From: Morella rubra
Taxonomy: Eukaryota; Streptophyta; Magnoliopsida; Fagales; Myricaceae
Length of the DNA: 64,000 nucleotides
NCBI GenBank assembly: GCA_003952965.2
Contig: CM025850.1
Span: 24,337,420 to 24,401,419, forward strand
Direction: 5' to 3'
Of this stretch, positions 46,381 to 57,419 are shown piece after piece. The notes beneath the pieces were generated by a model. That model made no database searches, was not told where the DNA came from, and saw nothing but the letters and a program-made list of their open reading frames with translations. Numbering within the stretch: the first letter of the stretch is position 1; each line of letters starts with the position of its first letter. The position numbers and the translations under genes were made by a program.

Positions 46381-46927
46381 TTTGGGATATAAACACCGGC
46401 GTGTTCTCATTTTATCTTTAGCTGTGATCTTAAAATAGGAGAATTTAGGATCATAAGAAAACAACATTATATTACAAAGGCTAAACTACTTAGTTCGTCT
46501 ATTTTTTTTTTTCTAATCCACTTTGTTCATCTATTTGGTTTATACTTTTTTCAATTTAATTCTTAGTGTACCATTTTTGCCATGAGCTCTACCCATTTCC
46601 CAAGTTAGTCCCTTTATCTACTTTACTAACAGAAGTTGCTAACGTTGTTAAAGAGGATACCATATAATATGAAAATAAATTATAAATTGAAATTATAAAA
46701 GTTTATTAGAAGAAATCTTGCGGACATGATGAGTAAAATGTTCGTGACTCGTACGTTTAAACTAATTTCCTTATAGCCGCCTAAGAAGTGAGTTATTAAA
46801 GACAAAATGCTACCATACTTCTTTTAAAGCACCTTAATTTACTCGCTGGAAATGAATTGGGGGCAAAAAGGGGAAAGAGCTACAAACGACTCCCAGCAAT
46901 TTATAGACTAAAGACTCTTTCGCACCG
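46381..46927. other. No gene seen
   Basis: Intergenic. The part 46480-46620 (CTAATCCACTTTGTTCATCT, TTTTTTCAATTTAATTCTTA) has the look of a MITE end but no partner arm was identified. Confidence 0.4.
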
Positions 46928-47056
46928 GTCTATGTCTCAACAAGGGTTTTCTCAGCAGATGCGACCACCGAAACCATGTTTGGCGATTTGTTGTCTGCAA
47001 CTCAGCCAGATAAAACAGTTGAGGAGCTTTTTCAAAAGTCCGTGAAATTTTTCTAA
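46928..47056 (+). pseudogene. C-terminal fragment of a P-class PPR gene
   Basis: The frame VYVSTRVFSADATTETMFGD, LLSATQPDKTVEELFQKSVK and a final FF-stop closely match the C-terminus of the PPR pseudogene at 60.3 kb (GFLADATTATMFVEFLLADQ, PDKTVKEYFQKTV). These are the last ~40 residues of an RF-like PPR protein; PPR proteins bind organellar RNA. No PPR motifs precede it on the same strand, so it is an isolated 3' end. The stop position here supports the inferred original stop of the other copy. Confidence 0.65.
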
Positions 47057-47424
47057 TTCTTTAAAATCGCAAAAAGTTCTAAGGGGGGGGGGGGGGATAT
47101 GTCATTGGACTAGTGTGTTTGTTGCTATCCCAATCATCTATGACCTCATGGCTCAGAGTTAGATTTGTCTTCTCAAAGTGGATTCCAAAATGTGGCTGAT
47201 GTTATTGTATACTCATTGGTCCATCTAATAAGTGTTTCGTTGGTCATAAAAAATTTACGATTTACGCGGTAAGTATCTTGAAATGGTAATAGGAGTATTA
47301 TGATTTTTAAGTGCTTCCTAGGTTAGACTAGGATATTGGCTTGTCGATACATACATTCAGTTGAAAACTGTGGACGAGCATAGGGAATTGAGATTTTGTT
47401 CCGAGTGTATAGAAGAAGTCAATA

Positions 47425-47820
47425 GCATGTTTGTTTATAAAAGTATTTTAAAATATAAATATATTCAACAAAATTTACAAAGCAAACATTCAAAATTTCA
47501 AAAATTTATATACAAACATTAATATATTTTACACAATCTCCAACAACTTTTCATACAAATTTCAATATATTTTCAAAAAAAATTATAACAAATGTTCTTT
47601 CTCTATACTTTTTAATCTAACTCCAATACTTTTTTATTAAATAATTATATAAAATCATCTCTCTTTAAACTTTTTTATAAACTTAAAAAAAAATTAAATA
47701 TCTTTAAAACTTTCACTAACCTTTACACAAAAAATTTATAAAACTTCATTTACATAAATATTTATAATTCTATTAAAATATTAAAAATCTTATAATATTT
47801 TAAAAAATGAACATCCCGAG
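47425..47820. repeat. AT-rich dispersed repeat, family B copy
   Basis: Same order of words as 10310-10640 (see that entry). It ends close to the SIEL/INTS4-like fragment. Confidence 0.45.
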
Positions 47821-47823
47821 ACT

Positions 47824-48173
47824 ATTTTAACTCTCACTTTGCCAAAGCTTTTGGGCATCCTCATAAAAATCATTAGCCTCCAAATGTCTATGGCACCTCC
47901 AAATTTCTTCTGCTAGGAGGACATCATAGAGTTGAAAAACTGCATCAGAGTACGATCCGCCTTTCTTGGGGAAAAAAAAATGACAACAACAGATCTTACG
48001 TAGTCTTCCATGTCTTGAAGAAGCTGAACGGCACGGGAATAACAACCCTGAATCATACCACGGTCCTCGATGACACCGGTCTTACTCAAACCCACAAGTC
48101 CGTCCAGAGCGATCTCCCGCACGTACAGAGGGAAACCACGACGTGCATCATTAGTTAAAAAACAAAAAAACAA
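47824..48173 (-). pseudogene. Integrator-4/SIEL-like ARM-repeat gene fragment
   Basis: SIEL (SHORT-ROOT interacting, embryonic lethal) is the plant relative of Integrator subunit 4, an ARM/HEAT-repeat protein. On the minus strand, FPLYVREIALDGLVGLSKTG and VIEDRGMIQGCYSRAVQLLQ then DMEDYVRSVV match the second half of its N-terminal repeat region. After a frameshift, YSDAVFQLYDVLLAEEIW recalls the following repeat. Then HRHLEANDFYEDAQKLWQ ends at a stop at 47827. The A-rich interruption at 47970-47980 shifts frame. The exon has no in-phase neighbours, so it is a broken fragment. The antisense frame across it is not a gene. Confidence 0.6.
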
Positions 48174-48354
48174 AGCAGTGGGGGTGGCGGTGAATCATCA
48201 CTCATCTGAGACTGAGAAACGCATTATGCAACAATTGAAGCCAGATCACATATATCACTTCACATTATTCCACAGAAGATTTCTTAATATCAAAACGACA
48301 ATCTTAGATATCGAAATCCAAGTGGCCAATTTGGAAGCAGCGCAGAAACATCTA

Positions 48355-48440
48355 TTAGCAACTTCCTTTCGTTTAGTGGCCATGAATTCCTCCGTTTCTG
48401 AGGCTTTTAAACTCAAATAAATCTTCAACTCTAATAAGAA
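48355..48440. repeat. Short segment duplicated at 63685-63750
   Basis: AACTTCCTTTCGTTTAGTGG, then CCGTTTCTGAGGCTTTTAAA and CTCTAATAAG, recurs with substitutions at 63685-63750. The minus strand at this copy reads MATKRKEVANRCFC after a weak KASETEEF lead. It lies in the same neighbourhood as a PPR fragment at both places, suggesting an old segmental duplication. Confidence 0.55.
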
Positions 48441-49200
48441 AGACTGGTTTGCTCTTTTTTTAAGCAATCAATTTGTTCTTTCGAGTATCATCTGGTAGTG
48501 AATATCTAAGCAGAGTGGGAATGACAAATACTCTTCTATTTCGTGTTTCTAGTTTCGTTTTAACGAATGAAGGTTTTTTCCGAAAAAAAAAAAGAAAAGT
48601 CATACAGCCCTTATAATGATGAATGGACCTTGCGCCCTCCACTTGAAGGAAGATGACTTCTTGGTTTTTTTGTTTCTCATATATCCATCTCCTCACCTCG
48701 GCGTGCAACGAGTCAGAATCATGTAAAAGAACATCTCTGCATGAGCTGACACAGACATGGACGCAAATGATGCCCATAATAGTTTTAAAAGTCTTTAATG
48801 CATCAGAAAAAGCGAAAAAGGAGGAGGAAGCAGAATAATAACTGCATATGACAGCTTTTCTTTTTAAATGGCTGTATGTGGTTTCTGCACCAAGAGTTGA
48901 CCGAAATTTTCTATTGTTTCAGTTCTGCTGAGAGATTCGATCCCAGGGAACATTCATGGACCAAAATTGCAAATATGAACACAAAGAGGGGCTCCCATTC
49001 CCTGGTTGTTTTCAATGAAAAGTTGCAAGTTTTTCCATTTGTGCTCTATCAATGACCTTGCACATAGATGTTCAAGGAAATGCTCGACTGTGCACTGGAT
49101 TATATACAAGTTTTCACCGTATATAGATGGATATCATTGGTCCAAACTTGAGCTGTTTTGAATAAATTTGCAGCTGAAAAATTCATATTTCGCAGTCTAC

Positions 49201-49231
<31 letters not shown>

Positions 49232-50300
49232 AAGGAAATTTAACAGGACAAGAAATTTCACATAGAACACAATAAGTAAGAAGGTTTAGCATTTGTCGGA
49301 TATGCAACCCTGAATACTGTTGCCAAGTTGCCAACTAATGTCGTAAGGATTGAAGACAACTAATCAAAAGTTTTAGGTTATCTTGGAGGAATGGCATGAG
49401 TAAGGTGACGTGAACCCTCCACAAGGAAGGAAACTCCTTGGACTTCCATATCCATGTGGCTGTTTTTCTTCCTTCAAGCACACGTTTTACTCCCCTCTCT
49501 CGAAGCAGTCGATATTTAAACCTCAGCTCATTCATGTCTTCATTATGCACGTTTACTTCATCTGGTTCACATCCAGATGAATTTATGCTCTAGTGATCAA
49601 CAAAACTCCAAAAAATGAAGTGAAAAGGCAACAAACAACTTGGTCCAAAGAAATGAAAAGGCGTATCACCTGGGAGGAAAGATGATTAAAGTACGGGTAG
49701 AAGCAAAAAACCTGGTCCGAAGGAATGAAAAGGCATATCACCTTGTAGAAGTTATAATAAAAACTCGATGCAAATGCACTAATGCCTTATCAATTGTCCA
49801 AAAAGGGGTTAAAATATGAGTTGCTGTGAGAATCGCTTGTCAACCATCATTTGGAACGAAAAAAAAAAAAGGAAGAAAGAAAACTCATAATGCCATCCAC
49901 AAATTCGTGGTAAGAATGCATCAACCTGGCTACTGTGGCTCTGAAACAAATTAAAAAAATTTCAAAGACAAGCGCCCCCAACTTGTTTAGAAAATACGTT
50001 CTAGGAACCTGGTTCTGCTCATCAAGCAAACCACAAGTGATAACACCCTTGATCTGGCTTCTTGATTTCAACTTCTCACAGACGACCCAACCCCCTGAAT
50101 CTGCTTTTAGAATAACTGGATTGTTTTAATAGACAATCCTCCCTTCCCGTGATTATGGGATAAAACTTTGAAACAGGAACGTAATCTTTGGTAAACACAT
50201 CTGACTCGAAAGATGAGCCAGGAGGGAAGGCACAAAAAACAATTAGAAAGTCAAGTACGATTGCCTGAGGAAAAAAACGAAATAACAATGACAGCATGAG
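48441..50300 (-). other. Possible unrecognised minus-strand exons
   Basis: Several frames have protein-like composition on the minus strand: a segment FESDVFTKDYVPVSKFYPII near 50200; SGGWVVCEKLKSRSQIKGVI then TCGLLDEQNQVPRTYFLNK near 50100-49980; NEDMNELRFKYRLLRERGVK then RVLEGRKTATWIWKSKEF near 49545-49430; and LHDSDSLHAEVRRWIYEKQK near 48725-48665. They could be exons of one decayed gene, but no family is recognised and no complete splice chain was assembled. Treat as a hint only. Confidence 0.2.
49201..49226. repeat. (CT)13 microsatellite
   Basis: Thirteen CT units followed by GTGTG. Confidence 0.97.
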
Positions 50301-51079
50301 GACAAGAACACCACGTTAAGTGTTAACTGCTTTTGGTTGTTTGCACAAAAGAAAAAGAAAAAAATTAAAAACAATTTCATAGAATATATAGCAATGTTAA
50401 CGGTGAAAGGCCTTTAAATTATGATATTTAATATAAAGCATTATAAACGATAACAAGAACAACAATAATAACCATGACCACAACAATAACGACAAGAGGA
50501 TATAACACTAATGGGTGAACAAAAAAGTAGAATGCTTTCTTTAAATGCTGAATCCTCTAGCAAGACCTGATGTCATTATTGCCGTATATTACAATTCAAG
50601 TTGCATATCTCAAGTCATTGTACAAAGAAGCACGTAGATAATTATTAGCAACTTCCGTATGTTGATAAACTAACCAGTCTACACTAACTGCAAATAAATT
50701 TCCTAATCTAATGATGTTGAACCGGTTCCAGCTAATAACATGAAGACACATTCAGCTTACAAATATTCAAACGATATTTGCTGCCCAATAATCCTTTGAG
50801 AATATCACCCTTTGATTAGTGATGAAACACCTACAAGTCCAATTCGATGGGCTAATACACAAACAACTTTATGTAAGCCAAACTCTGGATAAACATTTAG
50901 CAGATAGATTTCAATTGCAAATCAAGTTCACAGATAAATTTTGTAAGAAACAAAAAAAAGTGGCAACAAACAACCTACTCCAAAGACATGGAAAGGAAAC
51001 ACCTTTTCTAAATATTTCCTTGTTCCGGCAAAGGTTTATGAAATATTTCTCTTGAATATAAAAAATTAGAAAACCTTCA
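50301..51079. other. Mostly no gene; PPR 3' tail at the right edge
   Basis: Intergenic A/T-rich sequence with an (AAC/AAT)-rich patch near 50445-50500. The last ~20 bp before the retroelement (51060-51079), read on the minus strand, continue the PPR gene across the insertion (AGGTTTTCTAA, encoding VF-stop). Confidence 0.5.
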
Positions 51080-52684
51080 TGTGAGTCTAAATAACAACCC
51101 AAGAGGGGGTGAATTGGGTTTTTAAAAATTTTAGTCCTTTTTCGATAAAAACCCAGATCTGAAAAATACCCCTTTTAACAATTAAAAAGGAAGATCTGAA
51201 AGTGTATAATGCTAAGCAAAATATAAGCAATAATGATAAAGCATAAATCTCCACAAGTATGAATATGTACTGAAAAGTAAGAGAGATAGAGTTAGAGAGA
51301 TGACACCGTAATTTTAGGTGGTTCGGCCAACACTTGCCTACGTCCACCCCCAAGGCTATTGACTTCCTTGGGCTTCCTTCACTATTCTCCAAATAGCAAA
51401 TACACCTTAGCTTCCGGGGTGCTAAGGAACCTTTACAAAGCGTTTTTCGAGCTCACGCTTCAACTCTCTCACAAATCCCAAAACCCAAGGGATTTCTTCT
51501 ACCTCACAAGTAGGACAAGTGTTTACCCAACACTCCTCACAAATCCCAAAACCCAAGGGATTTCTTCTACCCTCACAGTAGGACAAGTGTTTACCCAACA
51601 CTCAAGTGTTTTACAAATAATGGGTACAATGAAGGAATGGCTCTCTAAGCCGAATATGCAAGTGGAAAGCTCACAACGTGTGGAATGGCTCTCTAAGCCA
51701 AATAGCAAGTGAAAAGCTCAATAAAGTGCAAGAGGACAAGATACTTGAATGAAACCTAAAGTTTGGCAAGTAGGAGCACAAGCTTTCTTGGTAGATGCGG
51801 TTTTCCCTCTTCTTCAAAGCACTTTCTCTCTCTAGAAGTTAGGGCACGATTGATTGCAAAGTGTGTTGTCTCTTCTTCAAGAAATCTCTCTCTTTGGATG
51901 CTAGGTCGTCAATGATGAGCAAGAGAAGAAGATTTAACAATGAGAGCTTTGGACTTGAAGGAATCAGCAAATGGATTTCTTTGGATCTTGGCTTTTTCTC
52001 TCTCTAGATGTTGCGATGATGATCGAGCTTTTTCTTCTCTCCATCTCGTTCTTCTTATAGCCCCTAGGTCTTCAACGGTCATCAAGTGGCTTCATTTTAC
52101 CGTTGGAGGGGTTTAAAAGTCATTTGAGAACCATTTTGGACGATCTGGCGTCATTCCAGGATTTTTGCAAATTTGCACCATGTGTCGACACATTGTGCTA
52201 TGTGTGACACATTAAAACATGGTCTGAAATTTTGCTCTCGGAGACAGTGCAATGTGTCGACACATGCCTTCAATGTGTCGACACTTCCCATACTTAGCCA
52301 AAAAATCACTTTGAATGGCCTGGAAATAAGCTCTCGGGAGACAGTGCAATGTGTCGACACATGCCTTCAATGTGTCGACACATTGAACACTTAGTCTGAA
52401 AAATTTGTTCTTTGACAGCAATTTCTCCAATTCAACTTTAAAGCATCCAAACCATTCCAACACTTCTTTAAACACCTACAATATGAAAAAATTGATCTTA
52501 TCAACTTGTGTAATGGTGTTCAAGTCCACTTAAAAATAGTTTAAGGAAATAACTTCAATCCTTTGAAATACATTATAGAAATAGTGGATTGATAATGTAA
52601 AATCTAAAATCCTTCAAAACTTAGAATTTTTTGTTATCATCAAAATCAATTATGGATTGTTTGCAAAACAACCTTGGGCTAACA
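51080..52684 (-). repeat. 3' LTR of the SIRE-type element
   Basis: Begins on the minus strand TGTTAGCCCAAGG and ends GACTCACA. It is longer than its partner, mainly through a ~68-bp tandem duplication at 51468-51535 / 51536-51603 (CTCACAAATCCCAAAACCCA to CCCAACACT). The partner LTR has a single, differently damaged copy of this unit. Confidence 0.95.
52172..52386. repeat. Five TGTGTCGACACA palindromes in the left LTR
   Basis: The motif ATGTGTCGACAC(A) occurs five times between 52180 and 52385. Two pairs lie inside a repeated ~95-bp module (GGAGACAGTGCAATGTGTCG ... GCCTTCAATGTGTCGACAC). The centre GTCGAC is a perfect palindrome. The same five sites are kept in the right LTR. Confidence 0.9.
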
Positions 52685-52700
52685 ATCTCCCCCTTTTTGA
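52685..52700 (-). other. Polypurine tract of the SIRE-type element
   Basis: On the minus strand AAAAAGGGGGAGAT directly abuts the first base of the 3' LTR, as required for plus-strand priming. Confidence 0.9.
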
Positions 52701-53415
52701 TGATGACAAAACCATTTTAAAAACAACAATTTGCTAACAAATGGAAAAGCTCCCCCTGAGAACAAGCAGGAGTTTTTCATGACATTTTTAGCAAAAAGGA
52801 CTTTAAGATTTTACAAAAATTTTGCAAGAGTTTCCTTTGTAAATGGAGGTTTCCCAAAATTTAAAAGCAAGTAAGAACACTTCTATAAGCTTCCTCCAAA
52901 CTTCCCAAACTTCCAATTTTCCAATCAGAACACAAGACTTCATATTGATACAAATTGAAAGTTAGGAATACTACCTGTAAAGGAAATCTCAAATGTCCAC
53001 AATGAAGTGCAAAGAGATAAGCACTTCTCAAATCCTTTTAGATACCAATGAGATAATCAACAGATATAAGCATAATCAAATAATCCATAGAGACAAATAA
53101 ATACAGAGATATTCATAGATAAGGCAAGTCAAGTGTTCAACCAACATCAAAATGAAATGTCCTCAGTAAGAGCTGGAGAGTCAACATAATCACTTAAAAC
53201 TTCTCCCCATAAACCTTAAAACTTCTTCCCCTTATAACCTTAAAACTTCTTCCCCATAGTTGGCATCATCAAAAATAGGATAAGGGGAGGTCAAGGGCAG
53301 CTGGCTAGATAGGTGGAGTCTTTGAAGTGGAGGTGGAAGGTTTGGATTTCTTGATAGGAGGAGGAGGATACACAATTGCAAACTTCTTCAGCCATTCCAT
53401 CCAAGTCGTGGAGAA

Positions 53416-54242
53416 CTAATATGTCCATTTCATTCCATGAGGCCGAAGATTTCTATCAACTTCCATATGCACCTCTGTGGCCTTTACAACATCCTCAGCT
53501 GATGATTTCACAGAAGCTTGAAGCTCAGTAGAGGTGGAAGCAAACTCATCTACAGAATGCGGAAACACATTTCTAGTCACATGGATGCTGTTGTTAACTT
53601 GATGCTTGAGACCCCTCATTTCCTTATCAAGAGCCCCAAAACGCTTTGTATGAACAACATGCAGCTTTTTGATATCTTCAAATCCCAGCTTCATACTTGT
53701 GGCAATGTTCTCCATATTCTTACTCAATTTTCTTTGTTCCGCCTTGATTTCAGCAATTGAATCCTCATGTTGACTTAGGTGAGGCTCACGAGAACTAGCA
53801 GCAGGAAATATGGAAGGTGATCCAATCTACAGTGAAGGAAAAGAAATAGGAGTTTGTTCACCCATAGGAGTCCTTTCAGTGTCAGCCTCTTCCTCATCTT
53901 CATCTTATTTTCCTCATAATCTGAACCCACATCACCTCATTTCTGAGGTGTCACCACACCTTTCTTTACCCATTTTCCATCATCATTTTGAACAAAACCC
54001 ATCAATCAAAGGGTTTTCTTGTTATACTCCATGGAGTTTTTGGGTTTTTCTCTTGCATCCCCAGTCAAATAAACTTCAAGAGCATGAAACATATGCGTGA
54101 AAAATATTCCATAAAGCAGCCCTTGCTTCTTCTTTTTAGTAGTAGCCTTTATGAGATACCAATTGGAAAAGAAATGTGAGAATGTGGCCATTTGGAAGAG
54201 ATGAGAGGTTTCTAGGAGGTCAAGAGAAGCGATAAGTGTCAA
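53416..54242 (-). pseudogene. Post-pol (envelope-like) ORF of the SIRE-type element
   Basis: SIRE-lineage elements carry an additional ORF between pol and the 3' LTR. Here, on the minus strand, 54242-54006 gives one part (FFTHMFHALEVYLTGDAREK). A broken linker, rich in acidic residues, leads to 53760-53416 (ISEIKAEQRKLSKN-like lead, MENIATSMKLGFEDIKKLHV, then RFGALDKEMRGLKHQVN), a predicted coiled coil. A proline/serine-rich tail follows to about 53300. Stops near 54005 and in the linker break it. Its function in such elements is unproven; no signal peptide or membrane span is evident here. Confidence 0.6.
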
Positions 54243-54559
54243 CCCCTAGCCCTTGGTGAGTATTTGTGTGCCACGAGGACCAGTGTTTAAAAACATGGCA
54301 TGCAAAATGAGTACATACAATGTTTTCTCAACTGACAAGTATGATTTCAAAAGAAATGCACAGAGAGCACTTTAAACAAAGGACATAACATGTCCAATGT
54401 AATCAATTAACACAATTAATATCAAAAAACAAATCACTCACATATCACCAATTTAATCCAAGGAAATCTCAATCCAATTTCTTGGCGTATGAAACAAAAT
54501 CTATCCTCATTAAAGGTTTTTGTAAAATATCAGCAAGTTGAAGATCTGGGCTTACAAAC

Positions 54560-56100
54560 TCAAGTAACATCACCATTTTGAGCATAATCACGGAGAAAAT
54601 GATGTTTGATCTCGATATGTTTAGTCCTGGAGTGTTGAATGAGGTTTTTAGAAAGTTTTATGGCATTCATGTTATCACACTTAATTGGGATGAGAGAAAA
54701 ATAAAGATTAAAATCTTTCAGTTGTTGTTTCATCCACAATATTTGTGTGCAACAGTTACCAACAACAATATACTCGGCATCTGTGGTTGATAAAGCCACA
54801 GAATTTTGTTTCTTACAAAACCATGACACTAGAGATGGGCCAAGAAACTGACACGCACCACTAGTGCTTTTTCTATCAATTTTACAACTGGCATAATCCG
54901 CATCCGAGTATCCTTGTAAATTGAATTCAACACTCTTTGGATAAAACAGGCCAAGATCTTGTGTGCCAACAAGGTAACAAAATATCCTTTTAACCGCAAG
55001 GAGATGAAACTCCTTAGGGCAAGACTGAAATCTTGCACACATGCACACACTAAACATGATAACAGGTCTACTCACAGTGAGGTAAAGAAAAGATCCAATC
55101 ATACCTCGATACCTTGTGTGTACAACGTCTTTACCTTTCATCCTTTTCCATTTTGGTTGATGGACTCATTGGTGTACCATCGGTTTTGAATTGTCCATCC
55201 CAAATCTTTTGAGTAGGTCTCTTGTGTATTTGGCTTGGTTTATGAAGATGCCCTCATGATTTGTTTAATCTTGAAATGAGACAATCCATTTTCAGTAAAG
55301 AGAACTTAACCATTTATACCATGCTCGAGGTGCTTGCTTCAAGCCATATAGTGCTTTTGGAGCTTAAGCACATAGTGTGGTAGCTTTTCATCTACAAATT
55401 CAGGAGGTAGTTCTACACACACTTCCTCGACAAGATAATCATTAAGAAATATACATTTCACATCCATTTGAAATAATTTGAAATCATTAAAACATGTGAA
55501 AAACATTCTAGATCTAGAGCAACAAGTGCGAAGGACTCATCAAAATCAATTATCTTCTTGATTATAACCTTGGGCTACCAACCTTGCCTTGTTCCTTACC
55601 ACATCCCCAGATACATCCATTTTGTTTTGAAAACTCATTTAGTACAAATAACTGGATGATCTTCGGGTCTAGGAACTAGATGTCATACCATATTTTTCTC
55701 AATCTGTTTTACTTCATCCTCCATGCCATGAATCAAACTTTAATCATCTTTTGCCTCAGAAATATTCTTTGGCTCAATTTGAGAAAGTAAGGCAAAATTA
55801 TTAGCTGGTTATACAAGATCGAGTCCTTACCCCTTTTTCAACATTACCAATAATTTGTTGGAGATGATGGCTCTTGACGTACTTCCAAGACTTTGGTAGA
55901 TCATCATTATCTTGTTGAGACTCTCCTTGAGGCTCTCGAGGTTCTTGCTCTTGCATAAGTGTCTCCTCCTTGTCTTTGTCGATTGTAAGCTTATCAACCT
56001 CTTTGTTAAGATCTACAATATCTTCATCATCTTCTCAAGGAAACGTTAGGTTCATCAAATACTACATGAAAATATTCTTCAACACTAGAGTATGTTTATT
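54560..56100 (-). pseudogene. SIRE-type reverse transcriptase and RNase H, RT core deleted
   Basis: RNase H is nearly intact at 55141-54560: GYSDADYASC, STSGACQFLGPSLVSW, LSTTDAEYIVVGN and a C-terminal KHIEIKHHFLRD, so the DDE-type acidic residues are visible. Upstream, RT shows PKALYGLKQAPRAWY near 55360-55315 and GIFINQAKYTRDLLKRFG near 55260-55205. Between them only about 25 codons with two stops remain, where related elements have roughly 60 more residues, including the catalytic YVDD. Reverse transcription by this copy is therefore impossible. The N-terminal RT part (55370-56050) is present but frameshifted. Confidence 0.85.
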
Positions 56101-57330
56101 GAAAATACGATTGGCTTTACTAGAAGTTGAATAACCAAGAAAGATACCTTCATCCACTTTTGCATCGAGCTTACCCAAATTGTCCTTGTTGTTGAGCATA
56201 AAGAATTTGCATCCGAAACATGGAAATAACTAATGTTGGGTTTTCAATCATTCCATAGCTCATAAGAAGTTTTCTTAAGAAAATGTCTAATCATGCAACG
56301 GTTCATAACGAGACAACTTGTACTAATGGCTTCAGCCCGTAAGTAATCAGGCAAGTTGTTTTCACATAGCAAGGTTTTATCCATCTCTTCAAGAGTCCTA
56401 TTCTTCCTCTTACAACATCATTTTGTTGAGGAGTTCTAGGAGCCAAGAAGTTATGGTTAATACAATTTTAACACAAAACTTTTCAAAGAGGAATTTTCAA
56501 ATTCTTTTCCATGATCACTCCTTATGCTAGAAATAGCAAAACATTTTTCATTTTGAATTCACTTGCTAAGTTTTTCAAAAGCATGAAAAGCCTCATCTTT
56601 ATGAGCTAGAAATAGAACCCATGAAAATCTACTGAAAACATCAACAACAACAAAGCCATAATGTTTGCCACCCAAACTCAACGTTCGGGTTGGACCAAAT
56701 AAGTCCATGTGTAGAAGTTGAAGTGGCCTAGAAGTGGACATCACATTTTTGGGCTTAAAAGAAATTTTGGTTTGTTTGCCTTTTTGACAAGCTGCACAAA
56801 TCTTATCATTTACAAAAATAAGGTTAGGCAAACTTTAAACAAGATTCTTTTTGGCTAATTTTGAAATCAAGTTCATGCTTGTATGAGCAAGCCTTCTATG
56901 CCACAACCAACTATCCTTGTCACTTAGAGAGAAAATACATTTTACATTTTTAGAAGATATATTCTCTAAGTGAACAATATACACATTTTCTTGTCGATGT
57001 CCAACAAACAAGACTTTCTTGCTTTCAATGTTTTCAACAATGCATATATGATTCAAATAAGACTAGGTTTCCTTAACACATAATAGATTGATGCTCAATC
57101 AGTTATGCTTCAAACCATCAACAAATAGTACATGTTCAATAGCAGGATTAGGAGTCATACCGACATTTCCAATACCAAGTATTCTTCCTTTACCATTATC
57201 ACCAAAAGTAACCGATCCCTTTTCTTTTGGGCTAAGAGATTTGAACCAACTCTTATCCCTTGTCATGTGCTTGGAGCATCCACTATCAAGAACCCAATGT
57301 TCCTTGACTTTGATTGACTTCAAGCACTCC
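56100..57330 (-). pseudogene. SIRE-type protease and integrase, frameshifted
   Basis: Protease at 57323-57099: WVLDSGCSKHMT gives the DSG active site, followed by VTFGDNGKGRILGIGNVG. GAG-pre-integrase and the integrase zinc finger follow at 57056-56760 (WLWHRRLAHTSMNLISKL, then ICAACQKGKQ, the HHCC arrangement). The core begins at 56720 with HMDLFGPTRTLSLGG (first D) and has SDHGKEFEN near 56510 (second D). In the third motif, near 56410, a single-base loss changes the usual VVERKNRTL to a shifted reading, so the catalytic E is lost. Stops separate the blocks. Confidence 0.85.
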
Positions 57331-57419
57331 TACAAAAAGAATCATGTCTTGCTTTTGGTACCCAAATCCTTTTGGGTCCTTTGGTGTTAGAAATAAATTC
57401 CTTCACCTTGTCTTTTGAA

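Noticed and set aside
48070..48420. 116-codon plus-strand ORF
   Set aside because: It lies antisense over the Integrator-4/SIEL-like fragment and the duplicated segment, with no domain of its own. The minus strand explains the region better.
51359..51712. 117-codon plus-strand ORF in the left LTR
   Set aside because: It crosses the 68-bp LTR duplication and is absent as an open frame from the other LTR.
52173..52475. ORFs with repeated CVDT / CRHI peptides in both LTRs
   Set aside because: They are translations of the repeated TGTGTCGACAC palindromes in non-coding LTR sequence.
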